This document shows positions 1 to 10,290 of a DNA stretch of 64,000 nucleotides, in pieces. The notes below the pieces were generated by a model. It was not told the origin of the DNA. It saw nothing but the letters and a program-made list of their open reading frames with translations, and did no database searches. Each line of letters starts with the position of its first letter. Position 1 is the first letter of the stretch. The translations under genes were made by a program, and so were the position numbers. Location of the stretch: the NCBI RefSeq assembly GCF_016801865.2, contig NC_068938.1, positions 34,641,759-34,705,758 on the forward strand, given 5' to 3'. This DNA comes from Culex pipiens pallens. Taxonomy: Eukaryota; Arthropoda; Insecta; Diptera; Culicidae.

Positions 1-326
1 GTGAAAATTTAAAGAAATTGTCATCATTTTAGTTTCATTTGACTTAAAATGTCACCCCCTCTAAGGGGTGAGATTGGGTCAATTTTCAAACTATTGGCAT
101 TTAAGGTAGTGTTCATCAAAGTCCACCATATTTTGGGAAAATGTTAGTAAGCTATCTATGAACAAATCTACGTATCGTTTTTTGACCCATAGTCATCCCC
201 ACTGACGGTATCGAAAGTTCTTCGTCATGATGGTTTTAGTTGTAGCATTTACCCTGCACCTTTTATTCGTTTAGAGCGGGTTTCGTCCCGTTGGTAAGTT
301 TTTTTTATGAATCATATATAGAAGAT
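1..326. other. Unassigned AT-rich sequence
   Basis: No gene is visible. A short hairpin lies near 51-70 (CACCCCCT pairing with AGGGGTG). The style resembles the repeat-derived filler seen elsewhere in the window, but no boundary or terminal repeat can be placed before the Tc1 relic begins. Confidence 0.4.
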
Positions 327-327
327 A

Positions 328-1241
328 CAGGGGTTGGACAAAGTGATCGCGTCAGGCAAACATTTGTCAAATTTCAAATATGCCCATAACTTTTTGAAAA
401 ATGAGCCAATTTTGAAGCTTTAACTCTAGTTGGGAGTTGGAAAACCACCGATCGCCAAAATATAGACAAATCAAGACCATTGGACAGTCGCTAGAAGCGG
501 AGCCTGAAACGAATCGTAGAGTGGATCGCAGGATCATCGTGGTTATAGCAACGGCGTCCTTAAACGACTCACTTGAAGAACCGGGATCTACGCGTACAGT
601 ACGGCGAGAGCTTCATTGAATGAGGATGCATGGGCGTGCAGCGAAGTGCCAAGGCTCACAAGGATTGGAGAATCGCCCAATGGAAAAAAGGTCGTTTATT
701 CGGACGAGGCGACTCTCAAGGAATCGTACGATTTAGACTGCTTTAAGTCAACAGTGAAGCATAGAGGAGCGCTTCCGTTATGATTTGGAATGCAATTTCA
801 TGGTACGGTGTTGGTCCGATAATTGCCGTAAAGGGAACCAGGAAGGCGGAGTACTACAGTGGTGTGCTGGAGAACCATGTTTATTTTTAGTGTTTTTAGT
901 GGAGCATTTAGGTTCTTCCGTTGATGAAGATACATTTTCCAGACAGAGATAGAATCTTTCACGGCTAAAATCATCCGATCGTGGTTTAAAGAGCACAACG
1001 GAGCCTTCTGGAGTGGCCTGCACAACCACTGGATTCAAAGTTTAAACATAATCGAGACGTTGTGATCCACTTAGTTGCCTCTCCGTTGCTAAAAAGGACC
1101 GTAATATCGTATCAGATCATAAGCAAATGAATTCAATTTAAAGAAAAACGAAAATAAGTGTCGGAGCTCACGGTGGCTCTTATGACTTTTTGAAAACTCA
1201 CCCGAGATTTTTTCAGCAATCGCCGTGTTTGTCCAACTCGG
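328..1241 (+). mobile_element. Decayed Tc1/mariner DNA transposon
   Basis: The body holds a broken Tc1-type transposase (see the pseudogene entry). The proposed ends are imperfect inverted repeats: CAGGGGTTGGACAAA at the left, and a right end that reads CCGAGTTGGACAAA on the minus strand. Each is bordered by TA, the target dinucleotide of the superfamily. The right-hand border sequence (CAACTCGGTAAACCTC) also occurs near 24324 in another repeat, so the exact right end is less certain than the left. Confidence 0.7.
437..1066 (+). pseudogene. Tc1-like transposase pseudogene
   Basis: Tc1 transposases cut and paste their own element, using an N-terminal helix-turn-helix region and a C-terminal DDE catalytic domain. 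Pieces of all regions remain, in different frames. Around 520-620 is a helix-turn-helix-like stretch (VDRRII...STRTVRRELH). Around 663-720, HKDWRIAQWKK is followed, after a one-base slip, by VVYSDEATLK with the first catalytic Asp. Around 780-885 is MIWNAISWYGVGPI, then KGTRKAEYYSGVLENHV. Around 960-1066 is TAKIIRSWFKEHN, then LLEWPAQ and LNIIETL-like pieces in shifted frames. The second catalytic Asp site looks lost. Several frameshifts and stops make it certain that no active protein is made. Family assignment rests on these motifs and their order. Confidence 0.85.
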
Positions 1242-1243
1242 TA

Positions 1244-2700
1244 AACCTCATTAGATAAATGCAATATGAAATGTGATTGTTTAAGACAAATGTTTGTTTT
1301 TACCAACTTTTTGAGGTTCAAGTTATTTCATCAATTTGAAATTTTGTTCCCAACAGCAAAATAAAAACTGCAACAAGTTCATCCTCACGTCAAACTCTCA
1401 AAAAAAAATACACTCGGTTATCGCCAAACCACGTAACGCGACCAGCAAAGCCAACCAACCTCCTCCGACACACACAAGTTTGAGGTTATGTTCACAGCGA
1501 GCGTCAAAAATGGAGTACGTCTGTGCAACGAGCAATCATCCAAGTAGGCAAGGAGGTAGTAACAGTACAACACACTCCGACGACGACGATCGCGTGGACT
1601 ACTCTCGGGCGAGGAACAACAAAAAGACGAAGAAGAGCCTCGAAACTCCGTCCTTCGAGGAGCGGGCACGTTGGCCATGACTACGGTATTTGTGTGTGTC
1701 GGGGAAGCTAACATTTTATGCAATCGCAGCAGGCGAGAAATTTTAGTAGATTTGGGAAAGATTCCAGGCAGGGGACAATTCTACGAACAAACACACACAC
1801 ACTCACCGAGAAGTGATTTGTTACAAAACGACGTAATAAGGAGTATTGAACTCTCACTTTTAGCTGCTCAATCTTTCGAGTGGCAAAGCGCTTGAAGTGT
1901 TAAAAATTTCTAAACTTTGCAACTTCTTTTCCTTTTTTTCCGTCTTCGTCGTCACCGCCGCCTGCTTCGTTTTCTTCGTCGCACCGCGAGCTTCCTCTTT
2001 TTCGCTCTCCGCCGCCACAAGACAAAAGAAAAAGTTTAACCTCCTGACGTCACGCCGGAACGGGGCCCCGGTTCCGGAACCCGTAAGCGGCACCACCCCA
2101 CTGCCAAAGCGTGGCCAAAATGTCCGCCGCCGTGGGCAAAATCCCGATAAGCGAAAAGAAAAAAATGCCCCATCGACAGAAAATCAAATATGGCCTTCCT
2201 CGCGCGAGTCACTTTTTCGCTCGCCATTGTGGGCCCCCCGCGGAAAACGTGTTCCCAGGCCTCCCTTCAAACCTCTCTAGCTCCGGAATTACCTGGATAA
2301 TCGTCCCCGGGGGAAGGTGTCGCTGCGTCACGCGTTTTAATTTGTCCTCTCCTGCAGGCTGCTGCTGCCGATTTTTTCTCCAACTTGCAAAAAAAAAGTC
2401 ACCTTTTTATTCCTCTTTTTTTCCTGGTCTTCTTTTTCTTCACACGTCTTCTCGTTTCTGCCGAGCGCTCTCGTTATTTGCTTCTGGTACTCGATGCCAA
2501 CAATCGTATAATGAACGGGTGCCGCTCGCGATGGCGACGGTGAAGCCTCCTCTTTTGCCTGGGCCGAGTCGGCGACGACGATGACGGTCCGGCTTTTGTA
2601 ACGGGATTCGTTAACATAGCGGATGAGCTGTCAAAATGTGTGCGATGTTTGTTTTTGGTTTTGCGTGTTGCCTCATCGACCATGGCAAATGAGTAGATTC
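1244..2700. other. GC-richer apparently unique sequence, no gene recognised
   Basis: This stretch has a more balanced composition than its surroundings, with polypyrimidine runs, CpG-rich patches near 2040-2130 and 2510-2590, and short microsatellites (CACACACA near 1792). Open frames of up to 157 codons (2111-2584, plus strand) have no recognisable domain and overlap frames on the other strand. It could be a promoter or CpG-rich intronic region; nothing decides this. Confidence 0.4.
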
Positions 2701-3177
2701 ATTTCTTTAATTTAAAAAAATATATTAAAGATCAATGCAATCTTTTTTTTTAAATATTGCGCGTTTTCACGAGAAGGACACGCGGCAAACCAGCCTATAG
2801 ACCTTTAGATACTCTTTAAACCCCACCAGGAAAATGGTAATTTAATATTATAATAATTTTAATTTTTAGTACGGGTCGAAAGGAACGCGGTCAAGAAATG
2901 TTGCGTGTTCTTTTCGTGACCCCCCAAGAAAAGTTGACAGTTCGGAAAGTTCGTTCTTTCGAGGAAAAAATAAAAAAAAATAAAAATATTCAAAAGTTAA
3001 AATTAAATAGATTGAAAATGTTTATTCAAAAACTTTTAACAACAATTATAAACAAAATTAAGAAATCAATAATTGAACATTTCTTAAAAAAACAGAAAAT
3101 TAGAAATTCTTAAATTCTAAAACTAGAAAAACTATCATTAAAAAAAATTAATAATGAAAGAAGGAAATAAAAAATAT
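2701..3177. other. AT-rich spacer
   Basis: A/T-rich sequence with homopolymer runs that grades into the degenerate octamer array downstream. No gene is seen. Confidence 0.5.
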
Positions 3178-3537
3178 TTGGAAATTAGGAAATTTTGAAA
3201 TTAGGATATTAGAAAATTGATTTAGGAAATTAGGATATTAGGAAGTGAGGAAGTTAGGAAGTTAGAAAATTGGGAAATTAGGATATCAGGAAACTAGGAA
3301 ATTAGAAAGTTAAGAAGTTAGGAAATTAGGAAGTTAGGAAATTGGGACATTGTGAAATTAAGAAAATAGGAAATTAAGAAATCATAAAATTAGGAGTTTA
3401 AGAAGTTAGGAAGTTAAGAAATTAGGATATTAGGTAATTTGGAAATATGGAAATTAGGAAACTAGGAAATAAGGAAATAAAGAAATTAGGATATTCGGAA
3501 ACTAGGAATTTAGGAAGTCTGGAAATTTGGAAATTAC
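3178..3537 (+). repeat. Degenerate 8-bp tandem array (GAAATTAG-type)
   Basis: About 45 consecutive octamers resembling GAAATTAG, with variants such as GATATTAG, GAAGTTAG, GAAACTAG and GAAATTAA. Almost no two neighbours are identical, but the 8-bp phase is held with few slips. This is an old, unhomogenised array, in contrast to the near-perfect octamer array a few hundred bases downstream. Confidence 0.85.
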
Positions 3538-3581
3538 TTAATAAGGCTGGTACAAATTGGGTACAAATGTTTAATTTTTTT

Positions 3582-3610
3582 CTTAAATTCTTAAATTCTT
3601 AAATTCTTAA
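3582..3610 (+). repeat. Short left fragment of the CTTAAATT octamer array
   Basis: About 3.5 units of CTTAAATT, the same unit as the large array that starts at 4243. The 632 bp between the pieces looks like an insertion into, or capture by, the array. Confidence 0.8.
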
Positions 3611-3970
3611 TCTAATCTAATCTAATCAGACCCTAGCGCAGCCAATCTTTCGAAGGGATCCTGGAGAGTGCCTTAGGTTAGATGACGCCTAGCATTGAGA
3701 CATCACAAGCGTTAAAGCGGCCAGGCCTACTGCGTAAAGCCGTATCACAGAGATGACTCGTAATTGGGTTGAGTTTGAGCACTGAGTGTTCGAACAACAA
3801 CACAATTCTGAATCGACAGGGAAGGAAGAAGCGTGGGGACACACCACCATACGCTCCGAGATTTGGTTGTATTCGTTGGGAGCACCATGCTAAGAAGGTT
3901 TGGTACTCCGGGATCCTCTGGGATGGGACATTGTATTTCCACGAATGCCCTGGACACTATTTGCCGTGGT
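3611..3970 (-). mobile_element. Retroelement-like fragment with (TCTAA)n end
   Basis: It begins with TCTAATCTAATCTAATC and continues into mixed-composition sequence. A diverged relative at 42085-42350 has the same pentamer start and shared blocks (GGCCAG-CCTACT, ACCATACGCTCCGA). A simple repeat at one end suggests a minus-strand SINE or LINE 3' tail of (TTAGA)n. No coding domain is recognised. Confidence 0.5.
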
Positions 3971-4016
3971 TATAGCGCCACAACTCGCTCTCTGTAACAG
4001 TATTCCTAATTCCAGT

Positions 4017-4105
4017 CCACGCTCACCAAGTCGTCATGGCCTAGTGGTTAGCATTCTTGCTTACCAATCCAAAGGACGAGGGTTCGAACCCCGCCTTGAG
4101 CGTGG
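4017..4105 (+). repeat. tRNA-like sequence (Gly-like), probably SINE-derived
   Basis: Box A reads TGGCCTAGTGG and box B GGTTCGAACCC, both matching the RNA polymerase III consensus. A perfect 9-bp inverted repeat (CCACGCTCA / TGAGCGTGG) closes the ends like an extended acceptor stem. The loop reads TTACCAA, which would put ACC at the anticodon, but the anticodon stem does not pair well. That, plus the repeat context, argues against a working tRNA gene. Confidence 0.6.
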
Positions 4106-4166
4106 CCTAGAGCGACTTTGATTTTTCGTTCAATTTCAAATTTATGTGTTCTTAACTTTCTCGTTG

Positions 4167-4241
4167 GGAGCAGATGGGCATCGAACCCAGAACCATTCGC
4201 TTACAAAGCGAACACCGTAACCAGTCAGCCACGGCCGCTCC
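4167..4241 (-). repeat. tRNA-like sequence (Thr-like anticodon), SINE head-type
   Basis: Read on the minus strand, GGAGCGG pairs with CTGCTCC over 7 bp. The anticodon arm TTCGC/GCGAA encloses the loop TTTGTAA, giving UGU. Box B is GGGTTCGATGCCC. Box A (TGGCTGACTGG) sits about three bases further from the 5' end than in a standard tRNA. Its close relative forms the head of the full-length SINE at 9068-9468. The array resumes one base after its end. Confidence 0.65.
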
Positions 4242-4242
4242 T

Positions 4243-6402
4243 CTTAAATTCTTAAATTCTTAAATTCTTAAATTCTTAAATTCTTAAATTCTTAAATTCT
4301 TAAATTCTTAATTTCTTAAATTCTTAAATTCTTAAATTCTTAAATTCTTAAATTCTTAAATTCTTAAATTCTTAAATTCTTAAATTCTTAAATTCTTAAA
4401 TTCTTAAATTCTTAAATTCTTAAATTCTTAAATTCTTAAATTCTTAAATTCTTAAATTCTTAAATTCTTAAATTCTTAAATTCTTAAATTCTTAAATTCT
4501 TAAATTCTTAAATTCTTAAATTCTTAAATTCTTAAATTCTTAAATTCTTAAATTCTAAAATTCTAAAATTCTAAAATTCTAAAATTCTTAAATTCTTAAA
4601 TTCTTAAATTCTTAAATTCTTAAATTCTTAAATTCTTAAATTCTTAAATTCTTAAATTCTTAAATTCTTAAATTCTTAAATTCTTAAATTCTTAAATTCT
4701 TAAATTCTTAAATTCTTAAATTCTTAAATTCTTAAATTCTTAAATTCTTAAATTCTTAAATTCTTAAATTCTTAAATTCTTAAATTCTTAAATTCTTAAA
4801 TTCTTAAATTCTTAAATTCTTAAATTCTTAAATTCTTAAATTCTTAAATTCTTAAATTCTTAAATTCTTAAATTCTTAAATTCTTAAATTCTTAAATTCT
4901 TAAATTCTTAAATTCTTAAATTCTTAAATTCTTAAATTCTTAAATTCTTAAATTCTTAGATTCTTAAATTCTTAAATTCTTAAATTCTTAAATTCTTAAA
5001 TTCTTAAATTCTTAAATTCTTAAATTCTTAAATTCTTAAATTCTTAAATTCTTAAATTCTTAAATTCTTAAATTCTTAAATTCTTAAATTCTTAAATTCT
5101 TAAATTCTTAAATTCTTAAATTCTTAAATTCTTAAATTCTTAAATTCTTAAATTCTTAAATTCTTAAATTCTTAAATTCTTAAATTCTTAAATTCTTAAA
5201 TTCTTAAATTCTTAAATTCTTAAATTCTTAAATTCTTAAATTCTTAAATTCTTAAATTCTTAAATTCTTAAATTCTTAAATTCTTAAATTCTTAAATTCT
5301 TAAATTCTTAAATTCTTAAATTCTTAAATTCTTAAATTCTTAAATTCTTAAATTCTTAAATTCTTAAATTCTTAAATTCTTAAATTCTTAAATTCTTAAA
5401 TTCTTTAATTCTTAAATTCTTAAATTCTTAAATTCTTAAATTCTTAACTTCTTAAATTCTTAAATTCTTAAATTCTTAAATTCTTAAATTCTGAAATTCT
5501 TAAATTCTTAAATTCTTAAATTCTTAAATTCTTAAATTCTTAAATTCTTAAATTCTTAAATTCTTAAATTCTTAAATTCTTAAATTCTTAAATTCTTAAA
5601 TTCTTAAATTCTTAAATTCTTAAATTCTTAAATTCTTAAATTCTTAAATTCTTAAATTCTTAAATTCTTAAATTCTTAAATTCTTAAATTCTTAAATTCT
5701 TAAATTCTTAAATTCTTAAATTCTTAAATTCTTAAATTCTTAAATTCTTAAATTCTTAAATTCTTAAATTCTTAAATTCTTAAATTCTTAAATTCTTAAA
5801 TTCTTAAATTCTTAAATTCTTAAATTCTTAAATTCTTAAATTCTTAAATTCTTAAATTCTTAAATTCTTAAATTCTTAAATTCTTAAATTCTTAAATTCT
5901 TAAATTCTTAAATTCTTAAATTCTTAAATTCTTAAATTCTTAAATTCTTTAATTCTTAAATTCTTAAATTCTTAAATTCTTAAATTCTTAAATTCTTAAA
6001 TTCTTTAATTCTTAAATTCTTAAATTCTTAAATTCTTAAATTCTTAAATTCTTAAATTCTTAAATTCTTAAATTCTTAAATTCTTAAATTCTTAAATTCT
6101 TAAATTCTTAAATTCTAAAATTCTAAAATTCTAAAATTCTTAAATTCTTAAATTCTTAAATTCTTAAATTCTTAAATTCTTAAATTCTTAAATTCTTAAA
6201 TTCTTAAATTCTTAAATTCTTAAATTCTTAAATTCTTAAATTCTTAAATTCTTAAATTCTTAAATTCTTAAATTCTTAAATTCTTAAATTCTTAAATTCT
6301 TAAATTCTTAAATTCTTAAATTCTTAAATTCTTAAATTCTTAAATTCTTAAATTCTTAAATCCTTAAATTCTTAAATTCTTAAATTCTTAAATTCTTAAA
6401 TT
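4243..6402 (+). repeat. CTTAAATT octamer satellite, 270 units
   Basis: 2160 bp of an 8-bp unit, exactly 270 units, in almost perfect register. Rare variants include blocks of CTAAAATT at 4555-4585 (four) and about 6115-6140 (three), isolated CTTTAATT near 5401, 5947 and 6001, and a few single substitutions. TAA stops in the unit mean no reading frame is open. Every unit contains TTAA. Confidence 0.97.
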
Positions 6403-6729
6403 GGGTACTAAAGCCCTATGTAAATTTTTATGTACAACGGTAAAAAACACGATTAAAAGCCATTTCTGATCACTTTTTTTCATTTTAATGCAATTTTTTT
6501 TTGACAAGACAACATTTTTTTGATGGATCAACTATGGTCCCCTTGGAACGAGCTGTCAAGTAGGAACTTTTCTGTCAAGAAGGACCGCGAGGTTAATTTT
6601 TCAAAATTGATTTAAAAATCCATTTTAAACTCTTTGTGGTCGTACAAAGGGTCATTGTACTCAGAAAAATAAGCTTTATCGCTGTAAACAATAATATCAG
6701 CAATCTAAGCTTAATTTAAGAACCCAATT
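6399..6729. mobile_element. Probable MITE at the right edge of the octamer satellite
   Basis: It starts AATTGGGTACT and ends AAGAACCCAATT, giving inverted termini of about 10 bp with AATTGGGT shared. It lies directly against the last satellite unit. A related start (AATTGGGTACAAA) occurs near 3555, just left of the array, so the satellite may have expanded inside a copy of this element. No coding capacity. Confidence 0.5.
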
Positions 6730-7456
6730 CTGAAATTCTTAAATTCTAATTTTTTTTAATTTTCCAAGCTCTTATTTTTTTAATTTTGGAAGAAATAGAG
6801 TTTTTGATTGTTATAATTTCGAGGTTTTCGGAAATTTGTATTTACGAATTTCTATATTTTCAAACTTTTTGAATTCAGACTTGTACATTCGTTTCGAATT
6901 TTAACATTTTTGAGCTATTGAATTTATAAAAACTTTAATATTATAATTATTATTCAATTCTGCAATTTTTTTATTTTGAATTTCCAAATTTCAGATTTTT
7001 GTTGAAATTTTCTCTCGAATTTTCTTTATTATTTAAAAAAAAATGTTATTTGAAATTTCTGAAATGTTTGTTTTTCATATTTTTGTAGGTTAAAGTCACG
7101 TTAATAAAATAAACTCCAACAACATATTTTTGAATTTGTTGTTTGGTTTGATTTAAAAATTTCAGATTTTTATTGTATTTTTAGTAAAAACATAGATATT
7201 TGTATGATTATTGTCAAGTTTAATTTCACTCCGATTTACTTCATTTTGGACCTGCGAGTGTGGATCAATCGGACAGCGCAGGGGACTCATAATACAGAGG
7301 TAGCTGTTTGGTACTAGCAATAAATAGTGACACGATGGCCGACATCTATAAAGACAACTTCTTTTTTTTCACTCCATTTCGACCAAAAAACTAAATCTGC
7401 CCTTTTAATTTCAATATTCTGCTTTTTAAGATTCGGCGGGAATTTTAAATATTTTA
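6730..7456. other. AT-rich intergenic sequence
   Basis: A/T-rich, with no gene and no terminal repeats recognised. The last ~150 bp are slightly more balanced and lead into the MITE upstream of EMC5. Confidence 0.5.
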
Positions 7457-7458
7457 TA

Positions 7459-7696
7459 CACTCAAACCCCGATGGTTTGACACCAACTGTTGTCAAACGA
7501 ACGGGGTCACTTTTTAGTTTGACACCCCTTTTACACGGAGTTCACACACACTACCAAACGTTTGTTTTAATAGTGTTCGTGAGCGCCGTGTAAAAAGTGA
7601 CAGTTCGTCACTTTTTAGTTTGACTTTGACCAACCAACGGGGTGCAAACTAAAAAAGTGTCAAACGAAAAAGTGACCAACCACCGGGGGTTGAGTG
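7459..7696. mobile_element. 238-bp MITE with TA target duplication, upstream of EMC5
   Basis: The left end is CACTCAAACCCCGATGG; the right end on the minus strand is CACTCAACCCCCGGTGG. TA borders both sides (7457-7458 and 7697-7698). The inside holds repeated blocks of the type GTCACTTTTTAGTTTGAC and no coding frame. The element ends 224 bp before the EMC5 start codon, so it lies in or next to that gene's promoter. Confidence 0.8.
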
Positions 7697-7920
7697 TACG
7701 TTGAACCTCCACAGCTGCGTTCCCAAATTTGGTTGTTGAGGCATACGGTTAAAAAACATCGAATCGAATTGCTTTTGAAATTGAAAAAACGGAAGCATAA
7801 TTTTCCTTAGAGTACCAAGATGAGGTACTAGATTTGTTTTGACAGATCTGTCTCCCCGTGCGCCACAAGAAAAATCACATAAATTGTTCAGCTGATTCTT
7901 AAGTTTAAAATTCACTAAAA

Positions 7921-8414
7921 ATGGCTTTCCTGAACAAATTTGCCCTTTTCGTCGGATTTGTATCGCTTCTGCATGCTGCCTATTCTGCCGCACAACGTAA
8001 GTTATGTGATTGAAGTTGATTGATAGCCATAAAACATGCAATGTTTTTACCTTTCAGATCGTGCTTACCTGAGAATTACGGACCAAGAGTTTTCGAATCT
8101 CCCCGTGGATGTAAGTGAAAAATTGATACTTCCGGTTGTACTCATTTCACTCACTCACACAATTTTCATTTGCCTTTTAGATAATTTTCCAAGCGATTCT
8201 CAGCCTGTTCCTCATCATCTACAACATCCTGCAAGTGGTCGGTGACTTCAAGGAGATCCGGGCGACGGTCGACCTGCAGGCCAAATCCTGGGAAACGCTC
8301 GGAAACATTCCGTCGTTCTACACGTTCAACCACCGCGGCAAGGCACTGTCGCCGATCTACGAGCAGCCCAACCCGACGACGATGGACCGCTCCGAGTTGA
8401 GTGCTTACGAGTGA
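7921..8414 (+). CDS. EMC5: ER membrane protein complex subunit 5 (EMC5/MMGT1 homologue)
   Basis: Join 7921-7996, 8058-8110, 8181-8414; 120 residues. EMC5 is a small two-helix subunit of the ER insertase that places tail-anchored and multipass membrane proteins. The family is also annotated as membrane magnesium transporter 1. Residues 5-23 form the first hydrophobic helix, followed by the family signature AAYSAAQHRAYLRIT (19-33). Residues 44-63 form the second helix. The tail contains the conserved PSFYTFNHRGKAL block (87-99). The human protein is about 131 residues, so this is full length. Introns are 61 bp (phase 1, GTAAGT...TTTCAG) and 70 bp (phase 0, GTAAGT...TTTTAG). The start is the first ATG, in AAAATGG context, and opens directly into helix 1. 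The C-terminal tail after residue 104 is short and divergent, as in other members. It has no partner genes nearby. Confidence 0.95.
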
Positions 8415-8485
8415 ATTATCCACGGGGGGCGTGCATTTTGACTATAATTAAAGTTTTACTAATTGTATTTATTGCTGAATAAGTA

Positions 8486-8491
8486 AATAAA
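8486..8491 (+). promoter_or_regulatory. Poly(A) signal of EMC5
   Basis: AATAAA lies 72 bases after the stop codon. A weaker ATTAAA is at 8447-8452. The implied 3' UTR is about 100 nt, in keeping with a compact gene. Confidence 0.75.
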
Positions 8492-8514
8492 TGTGTGAAA
8501 ATTTGAAAACTATC

Positions 8515-9055
8515 TTTGGCAACACTCTCTCAATTTAAATCGATCCCCGAGAGGACTCTCTTGAGACATCCGAGAAAATAATTGTTTTCAATCATGTCGT
8601 TTCATGTGTTCAACAGAAAAAAACCATGTTTATCTTACAACTCTTAGATTTGAAAAAAAAAAAATGTTAAGATTAATCCAAAAAGTTGTAACAACCTTAA
8701 AATTGTTTTAAATGTTTTTCAAACAGACTGAATTTAAAATAAGACAACATTCCAGAAATGTGCGAAGTTTATGTTTTTTTGTGAACCTTTTTAGATTTTG
8801 TTGATATAAATCTAATAATTTTTCCACACTGTGATCCCGATTGAATGTAACAAATATTGTGTTGAAAAATCTATCTTATAGAAACAATGTAGATAACACG
8901 TAAAGAGTGAGTTTTCTCATTTTTTTTATAAATCATGACGCACGATTTTTTATTCTGGGCCTCAAACTTATTTTGTACTTAAAAACCTTCCACCTTGTGA
9001 TTTGACCTCATAACGTGTGGGTTGCGAATCAGAGTACCCAACATTTCATGTAGGA
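8515..9055. other. AT-rich sequence downstream of EMC5
   Basis: No gene, terminal repeat or RNA gene is seen; A and T homopolymers are frequent. Confidence 0.5.
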
Positions 9056-9067
9056 AGAATGAAATTT

Positions 9068-9468
9068 CAAAAAATCAAAAATCAAACCATCCACATTAAC
9101 GACCCCCGGGTCTTTTGTGGTCTCTATTGCAAGTTTCTGCTCGAACCTAGGAGTCCGAAGGCTTGGGAGAGCACCCAAACCTCTTTTTACTCCAAGGAAC
9201 CTTCCACCCCAGTGTTTGAACTGACGACCTTTGGATTGCGAGTCCAACCGCCGCCAGCGATTCCACCGGAGTAGGCTTGGTTTGGTGTGTTGTTTGTACT
9301 TATGGCATGGAGACAACTTCTACACCTGGAATGACTTAACGGCCTAACAACCAAGGCCGGGACCGACATTTTACTTCCTCATCCGATGGAAGGTTGCAGC
9401 AGATGGGAATCGAACCCAGAATCATCCGCTTACAAAGCGGACAGCGTAACCATTCGGCCACGCACTGC
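9068..9468 (-). mobile_element. Full-length dimeric tRNA-derived SINE (Ser/Thr-like head)
   Basis: Bordered by a 12-bp direct repeat, AGAATGAAATTT (9056-9067 and 9469-9480), the mark of target-primed insertion. On the minus strand the head (9468 to about 9396) carries box A TGGCCGAATGG, box B GGGTTCGATTCCC and an anticodon-like loop with TGT. The start GCAG...TGGCCGA-TGG recalls tRNA-Ser with the long variable arm lost. A second tRNA-like unit (about 9275-9207) has TTGGACTCGCAATCCAA as its anticodon arm. The tail ends TTTGATTTTTG. RNA polymerase III transcription and LINE-dependent mobilisation are known for such elements; the LINE partner is not in the window. Confidence 0.85.
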
Positions 9469-9552
9469 AGAATGAAATTTATAGATTTTTATTAAAATTG
9501 TTGAAATATTTTTTGAAAAATCCTTGAACAACGATTTATCACTAAAGTTAAA

Positions 9553-9850
9553 AATCAAATCAAATTATTCGCTCTTCAGCATTGCCTTGGCGTTCTTGAT
9601 TGCGAGACTCCTACTCGAAACTAAGTGTTCGAAGGCTTGATTGTCGAGGCAATTGCAAACCTCTTTTTACACCTTAGCTTCCATGGTCATCGACCTTAGG
9701 TTAGACCGGGGCCAACATTTACTTCCCCGTCCGACGGAAGGCGTGGTCAGACAAATCTCGTCACGAAAAATGCCACCGAGACCGTCTGGGATCCAACCCA
9801 AGCCGACTGGGTGAGAGGCAACCACGCTTACCTTTACACCACGGGTCCCC
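9553..9850 (-). mobile_element. SINE copy with Glu-like head, second unit deleted
   Basis: Read on the minus strand from about 9850: GTGGTGTAAAGGTAAGCGTGG, then CCTCTCACCCAG, the loop typical of tRNA-Glu, then a weakened box B (TTGGGTTGGATCCC). It is closely similar to the element at 18013. The stretch that would hold the second tRNA-like unit is missing between about 9683 and 9700. The tail side reads AAATCAAATCAAATTATTCGC on the plus strand. No clear target duplication was found. Confidence 0.75.
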
Positions 9851-10288
9851 CTTCGATCGATCGATGATTTTTTTAGTTTATAGATAATATAATAATATTT
9901 TTCAAATTAAAAAAATACAATTCAGAACGCAAGCTCCTGTGAACTTCATATTTAGCCCGTCATTCATAAGTTTTGAACACCCCTGACTTATAATATTCAA
10001 TCAAGCAACAAATTACAAAACTAAAAAAAATTTGTAAGATTTTGTTCGCAAAAAAATCTAGGTTTAAAAAAATATAAAAGGCATTTGACAACAAAAAAAA
10101 ACTTTTCTTTGAATTATAAAAGTCTTTTTGATTGTTTGAAACACTGAGTGAATTTCCTACAATTTTCTATCTTGTGCTCAATCGACAACTGTTTACCACG
10201 CTTAAAGAAATAATATTTAATCTCTTCTCGCCCAGAGAAGAATCGACAATAAAAAATGGTAAATTTTTACCATGACCCATGAAGAGTA
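9851..10288. other. AT-rich spacer
   Basis: Nothing beyond A/T-rich low-complexity sequence and a short GATCGATCGAT run near 9856. Confidence 0.5.
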
Positions 10289-10290
10289 TA

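Noticed and set aside
4017..4241. Functional tRNA genes
   Set aside because: Polymerase III boxes are present, but the anticodon stem or the acceptor-to-box A spacing is abnormal, and relatives are SINE heads.
4243..6402. CRISPR-like array
   Set aside because: The 8-bp units are contiguous without spacers, in a eukaryotic repeat context.
8166..8423. 85-codon minus-strand frame over EMC5 exon 3
   Set aside because: Shadow of the real gene on the plus strand.
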